64,000 bases of DNA from Immersiella caudata (lineage: Eukaryota; Ascomycota; Sordariomycetes; Sordariales; Lasiosphaeriaceae): the NCBI GenBank assembly GCA_030512335.1, contig JAULSU010000006.1, positions 2,914,001-2,978,000 of the forward strand, in the 5' to 3' direction. The notes under the pieces were generated by a model, which saw only the letters and a list, made by a program, of their open reading frames with translations, ran no database searches and had not been told where the DNA came from. The position numbers and the translations under genes are program-made. Positions 41,369 to 53,785 of the stretch are shown here, piece by piece; positions within the stretch are counted from its first letter, which is position 1; each line of letters begins with the position of its first letter.

Positions 41369-42350
41369 TTTCCCGAAGACCCTCTTGAGCGTTGAGGGAA
41401 GCGATCCGGCGCGCGACAAGGAGCTGGCGAGCGTCCAACAACCACGCCCGCCGAGCCTTTGAGAGCCCGAACCGCAGCTAGCTCTAGTGCAAGATTCTGG
41501 GTGATCTACTCCTATCCGTATTTCTAGACTTGAGATTGCTTTCGTTAATCGTCAGGGGAATCTGGGGTCGCTGTTGAGGTGCTCGTAGGCGAAGTGGGTA
41601 GGTTGATGCGGCCTGGAAGCTCCCCGCGATTGTGAGGTGGAGGCAGCAGTGGGCACCAACGTCTGCAGGGATCAGCTCGAGCCCCACTCTCGAAAGAGAG
41701 GAACTGAGACTCCAAGAAAGATGATTGATATGTAACGTCAAGTTCTAATCACTTGAAATTCGCTCCTCAACCTGTCCCTGAATTGAAGTGATGTGAGCTT
41801 ATTATCTATGAAGGTTGGAAAATATTTCAAGCCGAAATCCGCTCGGCAACCTCGCAGTGTCAAGCGTCAAACTGCACAAGAGGCATTGGGTGTGACTAGG
41901 AACCTCACGTCGCCGCCTTTCTTTTGTTTCCCCGCCCGCGCCCTCTTGCGATATCAAGACAGGCTTTCGGCTCGAGGTCCCGGACGTATTTGAACCTCCC
42001 AACTACGTATCCGAACTATCTCCTCTGCTAAGGGCTTGGAAGCTTGATTCCTTCAAATTTTGGCCTTCTTTAGTCCCAAGTTGTGGCCTGAGGCAGCGAC
42101 ATAACCACTTAGGCATCCGAAGTGCTCGACGCGTCAAGCCCACGCCGTGACGTGAGGAGCGCGAACCCCGGAACTTTTTTGGCCGGCACGCCTCCCTCGC
42201 TAGCCTTGTCCCGTCGCGAGGTCACCCACCTACCGTTATTTGCTGCGGCAACATTTGCATCTCGGCGACAGCAACCTCCTTCTTGCATCATCCCCGCCAA
42301 TTTTGGCAGTCTTGTCATCGCCGGTCGCGCGATTCGTGCAATCGCCCATC
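41369..42350. other. Divergent promoter region, CSN3 and SPT16
   Basis: This region holds the leaders and promoters of both genes. One ACGCGT lies at 42129-42134, but a single hexamer is expected by chance. No coding sequence is supported. Confidence 0.6.
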
Positions 42351-45300
42351 ATGGCCGACATCAAGATCGACAGTAAACTCTTCCAGGAGCGCATCTCCCA
42401 TTTCATCAATGCCTGGAAAGCCGACAAGCGTTCGGGGGACGCGCTCTTCGGAGGCGCCTCCTCGGTCGTCATCCTGATGGGCAAGGTCGACGCCAATCCC
42501 GAGTTTCACAAGAACAACGCGATGCATGTACGTTTTTCCAACCAGCTTGTGATTCAGCGCGTGGGCATGCTCTAACGAGATTGCGCAGTTCTGGCTCCTT
42601 GGCTACGAATTTCCGACGACCCTCATGCTCTTGACACTCGACACCATCTACATCCTCACCACACAAAAGAAAGGTACGCTCAGTTGCCATGGTTCCTCGC
42701 GCGCGCCGTATTTCTGACACTCATGTAGCCAAATACCTGGATCAAATTACCGGTGGTAGGATTCCCGTGGAGGTACTCGTGAGGGGAAAGGACAACGCCG
42801 CGAACGAGAAGCTCTGGGTGAAAATCACAGACGCTATCAAGGCAGCAGGAGTGAGTCATATAACCGCATGCTCTGCGAGCCCCGCGCCAACTAACCAAGC
42901 TTTCACAGAAAAAAGTTGGTGTCCTCGCCAAAGACAATTCCAAGGGCCCATTCATCGACGAGTGGAAGAAGGCCTTTACCGACAATTGCAAAGATGCAGA
43001 GGAGGTCGACGTGGCTCAGGCATTGTCTGCGGCTGCTTTTTCGGTCAAGGATGAGACAGAGCTGCGCGCAATGCGTACCGCTTCAAAGGCCTGCGTTGCG
43101 CTCCTGACGCCTTACTTCCTTGACGAGATGTCAGACATCCTCGACCAGGACAAGAAAATCAAGCACAGTGCCCTTGCCGACAAGGTCTACAACAAATTGG
43201 AGGACGAGAAGTTCTGGAAAACCGTCGAGCTGCCAAACCGGCAGAAACTCCCGGCAGATTTCGATCCAGACCAGCTGGACTGGATTCTAGGCCCTGTGGT
43301 GCAGAGTGGTGGCAAATTCGACCTGAAATGGCAAGCGGACTCTGACAACGATGTTCTGCACCCCGGTGTTATTATTGCGGCCATGGGACTCCGGTACAAG
43401 TCATACTGCTCCCAGGTCGCTAGAACTTTCATGGTGGACCCAAACAAGTCGCAGGAGAGCAACTACAAGTTCTTGCTGTCTGTTCATCATCTGATTCTGA
43501 AGGAGATTCGCGACGGCGTTGTTGTCAAGGACGTTTACAACAAGGCCCTCAGCTTCGTCAGGTCCAAGAAACCTGAGCTGGAGAAACACTTCCTGAAAAA
43601 CATTGGTTTCGGCATTGGCCTCGAGACCAAGGATCCCACCCTCGTTCTCAGCGGCAAAAGTTCAAGGACACTCAGAGACGGCATGACGCTCTGCATAACT
43701 TCAGGGTTCAGCGATATCCAGAACCCCAACCCTCAGGACAAAAACAGCAAGGTGTACTCCTTGGTCCTCACTGACACTGTTCGTGTCCACACATCAGAGC
43801 CGGTAGTATTCACAGCGGATGCGCCCATGGATGTCGACGCCACCTCATTTTTCTTCAAGGATGAAGAGGAGGCTCAACCCGCCCCCAAAGCAGAGAAGAA
43901 AAAGGACTCGCGCGTCGGTGCCGTTGCTACTAAGAACATCACCAGCACCCGCCTTCGGTCCGAACGGACCACTACAGTTGATGAGGACCAGGACAAGAAG
44001 CGGCGAGAGCACCAGAAACTTCTTGCTGCGAAAAAGCAGAAAGAGGGCTTGGCCAAGTACGCCGAGTCTACTGCCGACGACAATGGCGTAGAGGTCAAGA
44101 AGTTCAAGCGCTTCGAGTCATACAAGCGCGACAACCAGTTGCCCCCCAAGGTCAAGGACATGGGTATCGTCATTGATCAAAAGAACGCAACCATTATCCT
44201 GCCAGTTATGGGGCGGCCTGTTCCGTTCCACATCAACACGATCAAGAATGCGAGCAAGAGCGACGAAGGAGAGTGGTCATTCCTTCGAATCAACTTCCTA
44301 TCTCCCGGCCAGGGTGTTGGTCGGAAGGATGATCAGCCATTTGAGGATGCTTCAGCCCACTTTGTCAGAAGCTTGACGTTCCGGTCGACTGATGGAGACC
44401 GATATGCCGATATCGCCAATCAGATCTCGAACCTGAAGCGAGATGCGGTCAAGAAGGAGCAGGAGAAGAAGGACATGGAGGATGTTGTGGAGCAGGACAA
44501 GCTTGTCGAGATAAGAAGTAAGTTGCATGTGAAGTTTTGGGCGGAAAGTTGCTAATGAACGTCCTAGATCGGCGGCCCGCTGTGTTGGATAACGTCTTCA
44601 TTCGACCCGCGATGGAGGGCAAGCGAGTGCCTGGCAAGGTAGAGATACACCAGAACGGTATCCGCTACCAGTCACCCCTCAGCACCCAGCAGCGTGTCGA
44701 TATTCTCTTCTCCAATGTCCGCCATCTCTTCTTTCAACCTTGCCAGCATGAGTTGATCGTTATTATCCACATCCATCTCAAGGACCCCATCATTGTTGGG
44801 AACAAGAAGAAGACCAAGGACGTTCAGTTCTACAGGGAGGCAACTGATATCCAATTCGACGAGACCGGCAACAGGAAGCGAAAGTACCGCTATGGCGATG
44901 AGGACGAATTCGAGGCTGAGCAGGAGGAACGCCGCCGACGCGCGGAGCTCGACCGCCTCTTCAAGGGCTTCGCGGAAAAGATCGCCGAGGCTGGCCGGGG
45001 TGAAGGCATCGAGGTCGACATGCCCATCCGCGATTTGGGCTTCAACGGCGTCCCGTTCCGTAGTAACGTGTACATCCAGCCGACGACGGAGTGCCTCATC
45101 CAAGTTACAGAACCCCCCTTTATGGTCCTCACTTTGGACGACATAGAGGTGGCGCATTTGGAACGTGTGCAGTTCGGCCTAAAGAACTTCGATTTGGTAT
45201 TCGTATTCAAGGACTTCACACGGCCTCCGTATCACATCAACACCATCCCCGTGGAATCCCTGGATGACGTCAAGGAGTTCTTGGATTCTTCGGACATCGC

Positions 45301-45673
45301 CTTCTCAGAGGGCCCTCTCAACCTCAATTGGTCGGTCATTATGAAGACGGTGACCGCTAATACTCACCAGTTCTTTGTGGATGGAGGTTGGGGCTTCCTT
45401 CAGAATGACTCGGATGACGAGGATGGCCAAGACGAGGAGGACGAAGAGTCTGCTTTTGAGATCAGCGAAAGCGAGCTGGAAGAGGCATCCGAGTCCAGTG
45501 AAGAGGATTCGGACTTCGATTCCAACGCGTCCGCGGATGCTAGCGACGAAGATGGCAGTGAGGATGAGGAAGGCGAAGACTGGGACGAACTTGAGCGCAA
45601 GGCTAAAAAGCGTGATCGGGAGAGCGGGCTCGAGGAGGAGGACAGCCGCAAGAAGAAGCAGCGGAAGAGGTAA
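42351..45673 (+). CDS. SPT16: FACT complex subunit Spt16 (histone chaperone)
   Basis: Five exons (42351-42527, 42589-42673, 42729-42850, 42909-44517, 44568-45673) encode 1,032 residues; introns are 50-61 nt. The N-terminal domain is the inactive aminopeptidase-P-like fold (FQERISHFINAWK; HPGVIIAAMGLRYKSYCSQV; LEKHFLKNIGFGIGLETKD). A charged linker (KKRREHQKLLAAKKQKEGLA) leads to the middle PH-like domains (VDILFSNVRHLFFQPCQHEL; LGFNGVPFRSNVYIQPTTEC; FTRPPYHINTIPVESLDDVK). The C-terminal tail is highly acidic (NDSDDEDGQDEEDEESAFEI) and ends in a basic RKKKQRKR stretch, a likely nuclear signal. With Pob3, Spt16 reorganises H2A-H2B and H3-H4 during transcription and replication. Length matches the family. 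Confidence 0.97.
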
Positions 45674-46386
45674 ATGGGAGCTCATGATTGCTTCTGCCTC
45701 ATGGACTGGCACATGCCGGGGTTTGACTTTGTAACTTTTTAGTGTGATAATCTTGAGTGGTATGGGAGCATGTCATTGCTGTACTAAACCTTTGAGACAC
45801 TCGTTATGGCCTGTCAAGGCACAGAGGACTGAGTTGGTCAACAGATAGGACGTCGTGCTGATCAAACTTTGATTTTCTAACTGCAATGCCTTACAAGAGG
45901 GGTGGGATGGGGAGCTGTGGGATGACGAAGGCAACTAGGTGACGTAGAGAAGAGCCTCACCACCTTCAAGAGGCGTGAACGAAGTGGGGACGAACTTGTC
46001 GGCGGATAGCGACATGTCATTCCGATCATCCATTTCCATTGGAAACTATCAGCTGCTCCATTCGTGACCCTCCGGCAATGCCAATGTCTAGTGCTGAGCT
46101 AAAAGGTATTTGTAAAAATACACGCAAAAACAAGGGGAGCCCTATTTTGAGTCACGGACGTACCGACAGAACGAGACGCATAGCAGGATAAAAGACACAA
46201 AAAATACTGAATGGACCGCCTCCGTTAACGCCCCGACGCCAGTTGAGTATCCCAGAACCACCCAGAAAGCCCCATTGCATGCTACGTGTGACAAGGAAGC
46301 ATGCCAGCTTTGCTCGCTCCAACCATCCTTATATCCGACTCACAAATTGACTTTGTTCACTTCTCATTCTCCAATCATTGCGCTTC
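45674..46386. other. Intergenic between convergent SPT16 and CDC50
   Basis: 3' flanks of two genes; A-rich patches at about 46113-46210. I see no gene. Confidence 0.65.
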
Positions 46387-47737
46387 TCATGAGGCCGAGG
46401 CAGCGTGCCCTGGTGCCGGCGCCTGCGGCTGGTTCCACGACAGATAGGACGGATCGCCGAGCTTGCGCGGCTTCCACAGGAAGAAGGAGAGAATAAAGTA
46501 TACGTCCAGAATGAGGCAGACGCCGCCAACAATCAGGAATATTATTCCTGGCCAGATGTTGCGGGACCCCATAGTCGAGACGGTGGTGATGACAAAGGAC
46601 TTGCGGCCGTTGTAAAGGTTGGTGTCAAAGTTGGATACAATTTCGATTTGATAGGTTCCAGCCAGCATAGGATCTCTATCGTTGCGCTGGTAAAGCTTGT
46701 AAAAATTGGGGGAAGCCGCAAGCATCATCCAGTTCTGGAAAGCTTCCCATGTTTTCAAGTCTGGAGGCGGCGACTCATTTGTGTAACCGAAAAGGTAAGC
46801 CTCGTGCCAGTTGGGCGGCGGAACAATCTGACTGAGGTTGTAGCTCGTCTTCCCGTACAGATCGGAAAGACCAGGCCAGGCGATACCCGTGTTGTTTTCC
46901 ATGGCATACACCCTCTCGCTCTCTGGTGCGCCACCAGTGACCGGGACCGAGAGGAGGGTAGGGGAGGAGAAAGTGTCGTTGAACATAGAATTGGCAATGA
47001 TGCCGCATGGATAGACGATCTTGCCGGTTGGGTTGGAGTCGTGGGCAATGGGATCGCATGTGGACCCGTTGATGGTGCTGCCGTCAACGGCCTCGCCGAG
47101 CAACTGCTTTGCGTTGAAAGAAGCGACATAGCGACGGTGGTTCTGGTAGAAGTTTTCGAGGTAGTAATAAAAACTGACAGATGGTTCCAGACGTTCAGGA
47201 ATGTTGAACTCAACCTGGCAGATGTCGCGTTCCCTCGAGTAGTTGTGGTACGTGACATTACGTTTGATGACCTGCCACCGGGCTTGGTACGGGTCCAGAG
47301 TCGAATTGTCCGAGAAGTGCGCCGAGATATATTTTGGGGGAAGAGGCCCCAGTTCGGTCTTTGGCGCGTCCCTCACACAGTCTGTGTAGTCGATACGTAG
47401 ATCACGAACCTGTCAGACGGGGCACTCAGTCAGCATTCCTGGGCTCGAATCTTTGTCTGCACAATGTTCACAAACGGCGACGACGGAGCTGTCGCCTCGT
47501 CGGCAGCGTAGGAAGAGAGCATACCGTATGGGCAAGCCATGTGAGGTAGGCGCCAAATCCAAGGTAAATGGCGGCCAGGATCGAGAAGATGGTGACGATG
47601 AGTTTTGGGGTCAGCACACACTGCCACGCCTTCATGCGCTGCTGGCGGAACGCTGTGTTTGGCGGCCGATTTTTCGGCGCATCCGGTTCTGAGTTGTCTT
47701 CCTGGGCGTCGGCCCCTCGGCGGCGTCGGGGTGCCAT
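46387..47737 (-). CDS. CDC50: Cdc50/Lem3-family subunit of P4-ATPase lipid flippase
   Basis: Exons 47737-47525 and 47409-46387 encode 411 residues (intron 115 nt, joining LAHT to VRDLRIDYTDC in frame). The topology is typical: a cytosolic N-terminus with NRPPNTAFRQQRMKAWQCVL, TM1 (LIVTIFSILAAIYLGFGAYL), and a large lumenal domain with Cys pairs (TDC; RDICQVEFNI; STCDPI; YPCGIIANSMFNDTF) and several N-glycosylation sequons. TM2 is IIFLIVGGVCLILDVYFILSFF, followed by a short tail. Cdc50 proteins are obligatory partners of type-4 P-type ATPases that flip aminophospholipids, needed for ER exit and activity. The start at 47737 fits the family N-terminus. Whether it is the Cdc50, Lem3 or Crf1 orthologue cannot be settled without comparison. 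Confidence 0.93.
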
Positions 47738-49941
47738 TATGGGCGCGGTATTGGGGTCGTCGGGCTCAAGTCGATTCCTCGCGATCCTGTCTTGCGTCTT
47801 CGTGGCTGAAGTGAAGTGAAAAGGAGCGTTTCGAGACACGGGCTCTTCGGGTCGCTCGTAAAGCCGTGGCCCGTGCAGTGGCTTGGCAGGAGGCAGTGAC
47901 AAAGTCCAATCCAGATTCAGCCTGACAAGCGATCAGGTGAACGGTCACGTGGATCTACCGTCGAGGTGTCATCGCAAATCCGGGCGAGGAAGTAATCGGT
48001 ATTGAGGGCATTGGCCAGGATTCTGGGATGTTCAAAGACATAAAATCAAGACTTGTGACAGTATAGACTATTTACGACGCAAAGCTCCAAAGATGCAACT
48101 GAGCCTATACTACATAGGCCACGACGATGCCTTCCCCCAAGGAGACCTACCTCCAGGGGACGAGTCGAGCGAGAATGTTGGAAAAAGAGCTTCTCAGACA
48201 TAGATCTAGAATTTCTCGCCATTGTTTTCCAAAAAGTTGACAGAATCGCCGCGAAACAATGCAAGACGCCATCCCTCACTCAGGGTTATCGGACGAAGTC
48301 AGGGTTAGGGCTAGAAGCGAGAGCATCGTGTCACAGTGAGGTCGATTCAAAGCATACACTGGAAAAAGCAAAACACATGGCAGCCAAACACCAGGCACGG
48401 TAGGCTAACAGAAAGTGTGGCAGCCATGTGCACCTCCGCCGACGTCCTTGACTACCTTCTTGTGCGAAGTTCCCACCACATTCGGGATACCCGACCTCGA
48501 AGGCGGCGACGGCAGGGTTGTCGCTCCGTGGCCTTGCTCAGCTAGTTTCGGCCCGCATCGTTCGACGCGCACCCCTATTGCAGGCCCTTTAATTGCGATC
48601 ACCACGTTTTGGCGCGGCCATGCAAGCCATCGCCAGCTAGCCGGCGCACCTTTTCAGGGCTCGCTTCTGCGAACTGTCTCTCCGCCGCCAAGGGGCGCGG
48701 TCGCCACCTGCGAGAGAAGACCGGTAGATCTGCACAGAAGCCGAAGGAGAAGATCGGTGAAGCCCCAAGCACGTCAGCAAGGGAGCGCCAGCCAACCACA
48801 GCCTTGTCCGGGTCTGATCTTGGCTGCCCGTGGAGTTGGGGATCGGATCACCCAGCAATCCGTGCGCCCTTCTAGAATTGTTCCACGGGCGTGACTGGTC
48901 GTTGGTGGGCGGCAGCTGTGGAGAAAGAACAGAGGGGTGGCCGGCTCGCGAGGGGACGAGGGAGGAGAAGGAGGGGAGACCAGTGCGCGACCGTCGAGCC
49001 ACCTTGGAGCTATCAGATCTCGTCCGTCCAGAAGCCCCTCACGCCACGAACCTTGCTTGCCAGAGCCCCGCCAGCCGCTTGAGGTGTCATCACCCAGTTG
49101 CGCTGCTGGAGATAAGCGATCGTCTCTGGATTTCGGCATTCGGGGAGCGCCTGGCGTGTCGTGGCGTTGCAGCTGCTCCTTGCAGGCCAGGGCGTTCTGT
49201 TGCGCCCAAAGTCGCAGCGTGACGAGAATGGAGGGAATTATGCCAAAGAGGATCATTATTAGTTACCGTGGACGGACGGGCTGGCAGGTTGAGCGTGCAC
49301 TGAGCCCGGGAGGTGTAGGGCGGAAACCACCCCACTCACCAAACCTAAAGCTTCACCTCCATCCATCCACATCCGTTTGCTCCCCCTCGCCCAGTCCTCC
49401 CACTGCTACTTACCTGCCCCGTCTATCGTTGTCATCCCGCCTCCCGCTCCCAAGCTGCCCTCCGCCCCTCGTCGCTGCTTCCGCTCTTGTTTTTCGACAC
49501 GAGGAAAAGACGAGCAAACGACGGCCGATCGATCCGCTTCGATCAATTCGGGACGCCTCCGCTAACTTGTAGTTTTGTCTCGGCCTTTATTCCAGCCTAC
49601 GCCGGCTGCCCCGCGAACCGATCATTAGCTCTCCCTGTCTCGCCCTGGCAGACTCCTTCTCTTTATCACGCATTGGACCCCCCTTTCGACCTGCCTTCCC
49701 ACTCTCTCCAGCTGCCGGCTCCTCCAAGTCAATACGACGCGCCCAAACCATCTCGCGCCCGCACTTTATCATTGTCCAAGCCAGAGCCCTGGATTCCCCT
49801 CTTTGGACTGCGCACTGTGAGGCAAGTTTCCTGCGATGACCCGAGCTTTGTCTTGAAAGCCGCCACAATGTCCTCCCCAACCAGCTTCAATCTCTGACCG
49901 TCTGGTTCCCGCGGGCGGGTCCCTCCTCTTCTTTCGCCGCC

Positions 49942-50094
49942 ATGTCTGACCTTGCGGCCGACGTGAATGCGGGTAGTTCCAAGCGCAAATCGTTTCGTTC
50001 CCAGCGTTTTCACCTTTCACGCAACTCCCCGTCATGGCTGCAGCTCTCCGAGGCGCGCAGACCACCTGTCTTGCATTGTCCTTTCCCTCTTTGA
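49942..50094 (+). other. Possible upstream ORF (50 codons) in the PKA regulatory-subunit leader
   Basis: An ATG in good context (CCGCCATGT) opens a frame of 50 codons ending with TGA, starting MSDLAADVNAGSSKRKSF. It lies about 570 bases before the PKA start codon, in a region whose C/T tracts suggest transcription. Whether it is in the mRNA is unknown. Confidence 0.3.
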
Positions 50095-50382
50095 GACTCC
50101 TCACATGTGCTCGTTATTCTAGACCGCCATGGCTGGTGTAAAATTGTCTCTGACACCTCTGCACAGGTTTTACAAAGGCTACGGCGAGCAAAGTCCATCA
50201 ACCCATCCCTGTCGTTCTCCGGGTACTTATTGTCGACCGCTCCTCGCTCTCTCATCTGAACAATCCCAACATAGTTGGACCAACGAGGGCTTGCCTTTCA
50301 AATCGGGGACTCGAAGGGTCCACTGCATCATACGCCGCAGACGGAGGTCTCCTTGATTGGCAGTAGAGGCCTTCAGCGCTAG

Positions 50383-50443
50383 GTATGCCCCCCTATAACC
50401 CCCTTTTCCCGTCGAGAGGCATCTCTAACTCTTGGCCTGCTAG
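50383..50443 (+). other. Probable intron in the 5' leader of the PKA regulatory subunit gene
   Basis: A GTATGC donor, a CTAAC branch sequence at 50425-50429 and a TAG acceptor, spaced as in the coding introns of this window, lie about 70 bases before the start codon. Confidence 0.5.
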
Positions 50444-50514
50444 TCTGCGAATCCGAATCGACATACCGCACCCCCGTTTGCTTTTCCGACTCGTGGAAGG
50501 GTGCACCAAGGAAC

Positions 50515-51749
50515 ATGTCGAGTGCTGGCTTCACCAGCCCCTTTGGGGCAAACAGCAACCCATTTGGCCCTGGAAGGGTCGACACAGGACCTATGCACAG
50601 CCTCGCGGAGGAAGATGAGAATGACGGTGTCACATCACCTACAACCCCCAGCTTCAGCGTCAACGCCGGCAGCCCAACTGCCTTCCGTGCTCCGTTCGGT
50701 GGCGATTCTGCATACGACCCATCCGTCTCTGGTCTCAGAAGTCCGCCAGCCCCAGAGGGCTACCCTGCTCAATACAACTTCGGCCGTCGCACTTCGGTCT
50801 CCGCAGAGTCGCTGAAGCCCGTTGCCGACACATATGATAACTGGACACCCCCTGTACACCCAAAAACACCAGACCAATTAGAACGACTTAAAAAGGCCAT
50901 CAGCGGCAACTTTCTATTTAGCCATCTCGATGACGAGCAGAGCGCTCAGATTCTGGGTGCTCTGGTAGAGAAGCCTATTCCTACCAAGGGAATCAAGGTA
51001 AGTGTCTGGTTCAGGTCACCAGCGCAGCCCTGCTCACTATTTGCCAGGTAATCACCCAAGGCGATGCTGGCGATTTTTTCTACGTGGTTGAGAAAGGATC
51101 ATTTGATGTCTTCGTCAACTCCAGCGGGGCTTTTCAGGCCGGGCCAGATGGCATGGGGCAGAATGTCGGCAAGATCGAGGCTGGAGGCTCGTTTGGAGAG
51201 CTGGCACTGATGTACAATGCTCCCCGTGCTGCCACTGTCATTTCGGCCGAGCCGAACTGCACGCTTTGGGCCTTGGACCGTGTGACATTCCGGCGAATTT
51301 TGATGGAGTCAACTTTCGCCCGCAGACGCATGTACGAAAGCTTCCTGGAAGAAGTTCCGCTTCTTTCGAGCCTTACGCCCTACGAACGGTCCAAGATCGC
51401 GGACGCCTTAGAAAGCCAGAAGTTTCCACCGGGGCATACGATCATCCGCGAGGGCGATCCGGGTCACTCGTTCTTCCTCTTGGAGTCTGGCGAGGCAGTT
51501 GCGATTAAGAACAACAGCGAGACCCCGGTCAAACAATATGGGAAGGGCGATTTCTTCGGAGAGTTGGCGCTGCTGAACGACGCCCCTCGTGCCGCTAGCG
51601 TGGTCAGCAAGACAGAAGTCAAAGTCGCCACACTCGGGAAGTCTGCATTCCAGAGACTTCTTGGCCCCGTCGAGGGTATCATGAGACGGACCAAGTACGT
51701 GGGTGTGAAGTCTGGTGTGGAGGAGATGGATCCCCTGCAGGCGTGTTGA
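50515..51749 (+). CDS. cAMP-dependent protein kinase regulatory subunit
   Basis: Exons 50515-50997 and 51048-51749 encode 394 residues. The inhibitor sequence is RRTSV at residues 91-95, with Ser94 at the phospho-acceptor position, so it is of the autophosphorylated RII-like type. Two cyclic-nucleotide-binding domains follow, each with a phosphate-binding cassette: GGSFGELALMYNAPRAATV and GDFFGELALLNDAPRAASV. The N-terminal ~85 residues are Ser/Pro/Gly/Phe-rich (MSSAGFTSPFGANSNPFG) and no clear RII-alpha docking helix is visible. cAMP binding releases the catalytic subunit; in filamentous fungi this controls growth polarity, conidiation and nutrient response. The intron joins GIK to VITQGDAGDFF. 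The orthologue in Neurospora is called mcb. The leader is long and may contain an upstream ORF. Confidence 0.96.
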
Positions 51750-52373
51750 GATGGAACAGACAGGAAATACCCTTGACCTGCAGGGTGCGGAATGGATGAT
51801 GGAATCTGGGTGGGCAGCGGATGGCCACCGTTGAATGGATGTTACCAGTTCGTGGTGGTGGGCTTGGAAAGATTGAGGTTTACCGACGTAGGAGATGGCG
51901 TTTCGGATTGACCAAACCTTCACGTTTGAGGGAGATTGTCTGCCCTGGGATTCACTGTCACCAAGAACCTGGAGAAGTTGACAGTAACAACAGGGCTACT
52001 TTAGCATTCCGCTATTGCTCATGAACATAGATTTCTATCCAGTGGGACATTTGTCCGTCCATTGTGAAGTCTAGATGATGCTAGCAAGACCCGTTGTCTT
52101 GTCGACCCTCCGGCCATCCCCACGTTGCAATGATGCATCTCATGAACACGCCAGTCTATTGGGATCATTGGTGAATCACACATCTAGGCGGGATCCCACT
52201 TAGGTTTAACAACTCGGTGGACCTTGAACCTTGTTTAAACGACTCTTCCAACCGTGGTGACACCACTTGACCCAAGCAGACCCCAAAATATAACCCCAAC
52301 GCCTGAATACCTAGCCCTACCAGGTTGACCGTGAAATCTCCGTAATTGCTACCCATCACCGCACCCGGAGACC
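51750..52373. other. Intergenic between convergent genes
   Basis: 3' flanks of the PKA subunit and SPF27 genes. I see no gene. Confidence 0.65.
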
Positions 52374-53053
52374 TCATTGCCCCGCCTGCCTCCTCGCCTC
52401 CAACATCTCCCGCCTCAACGCCTCAGCGGCTGCCTCCGTCTCCAGCACCCGGGCTACACCCCGCCGCCACGTCTCTTCCAACCCTTGCATCTCTGGCCCC
52501 GCCGTATCTTGCGCCCCCTTCCGTTGGAGCGTCACCACATCGATCGCCCGCTTGATCTCGGCAAGTTCCTTCTCTATTGCCTTCAATTCCCCTTCTAGTT
52601 GCCAGTTGCCCATTAGCCAGGCATTTTTGCCGTAGGTATCGAGTAGCGCGAGATGTGCCCGTCGGGACGAGACGTATGCGTGGGAGGCGTAGGCGCGTGA
52701 GAGGAGGGCGGATAGTTTGGATGGTGAGGTCGAGGAGGTCACGGTGGGGGCTTCGTAGCGGGTGAGGTCCAGGGCAGAGAGTTTAGAGTTGGGGTCGGTG
52801 GCGAGACGGGCGTGCTCGGCTGCCAAGAGGGGGGTGAGGTTGGAGGTTAAGGGAGGAGGGAGGAGGGCGTGGTGAGGGTCGTCGGGGACGAGGGCGCGTT
52901 CAGCGGCGATCAGGGCGTGGGCGGCGGAGAGGGCGGAATCTGTGGGTTGGGGGTCGATGTCTGGGCTGGTTAGTTGATGGTAGAGGGAGGGAGGGCGGAT
53001 GGGGGTGTGCCCTTACAGGGGAGGGATTCGTGGACTGTGGTGATGGAGGGCAT
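52374..53053 (-). CDS. Pre-mRNA-splicing factor SPF27 (BCAS2/Cwf7 family)
   Basis: Exons 53053-53017 and 52960-52374 (intron 52961-53016) encode 207 residues starting MPSITTVHESLPYIDPQPTD. The family signature is clear: KNAWLMGNWQLEGELKAIEK followed by ELAEIKRAIDVVTLQRKGAQ and a final coiled coil (LEETWRRGVARVLETEAAAE). The N-terminal half has the expected segment around AEHARLATDPNSKLSALDLTRYE. SPF27 is a core subunit of the Prp19/NineTeen complex that activates the spliceosome, and the C-terminal coiled coil contacts Prp19 and Cef1. The gene is Ala/Leu-rich but otherwise typical in length. It is divergent from the ceramidase gene. Confidence 0.9.
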
Positions 53054-53785
53054 CGTGATGAGCCGCGAAATTGGGAGTTGAGTGGCGGGTATCGCCCGTG
53101 AAGTAGGCGGCTCTGTTTGATGTTTCTGAGGTTCGTTGTCTAGTCGGATTGTTTGGGCTTTGCGACTGGAGAGACAAGGTGTACGGATGTGGTGCTTCAC
53201 GGAGCTGGTTGCCGAATCATGAAGTTCGTCGCGTGAAGCTCGATCACGGTCGCAAAAATCATCCCCACTGTGGGGAACTTGGACGCCAGGGTGTTGGCCT
53301 ATGACTGGGGATGCGACTCCAGAACGGAAGACCGCTACCCATCGACGAAGAATAAAATATGAGAGAAAATGCTACAGAAATCCCGCGGCGACTTGAAACG
53401 CTTCCTACTCCCCGGAATACCTCCGCTACTGTTGATTATCTCAATCTATCTCAAGACGTGAAGCAAGTTGAATGTGTCTCCAGATCTTCAGAGGCTGCTT
53501 TCAGGAGCGCACCCCTGTTGCAGTCGCCAAGTGAGCGGTAGTGCAGCAGCCGCCTTGACGAATCGGACGCTTTCCTCGTACAGAAATGACGACACTTACC
53601 AAGCGCCCCTGCCACGACTGCACGTCTCCGCGCGTCCGCCCGTGATGATTGCAGTTGCGCAGCTGACCCAGGATCAAACTGCAACTTCAGATCATTCGAA
53701 CATATCCCAGTTTGCGAGCCTGGTCGCTTGCTATGTACAAACGGTAGCCCTACGGCGGCTTGCATTCTCAGCACATCCTTGAAGG
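53054..53785. other. Divergent promoter region, SPF27 and ceramidase
   Basis: Upstream regions of both genes. Small open frames here look random. Confidence 0.6.

Larger units (their letters stand above)
47738..50514. other. Divergent upstream region, CDC50 and PKA regulatory subunit
   Basis: A 2.8-kb gap. The right third (about 49.3-50.5 kb) is pyrimidine-rich and looks like a long leader of the PKA gene, with a possible upstream ORF and a probable leader intron (listed separately). The left part has only incoherent frames. Confidence 0.5.

Noticed and set aside
42129..42134. Single ACGCGT before SPT16
   Set aside because: One palindromic hexamer is expected by chance many times in 64 kb; unlike the RFA1 cluster it has no companions.
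48299..48313. Telomere-like GGGTTAGGG match
   Set aside because: Only a repeat and a half, inside a region flanked by ordinary genes; not a telomere or a convincing interstitial array.
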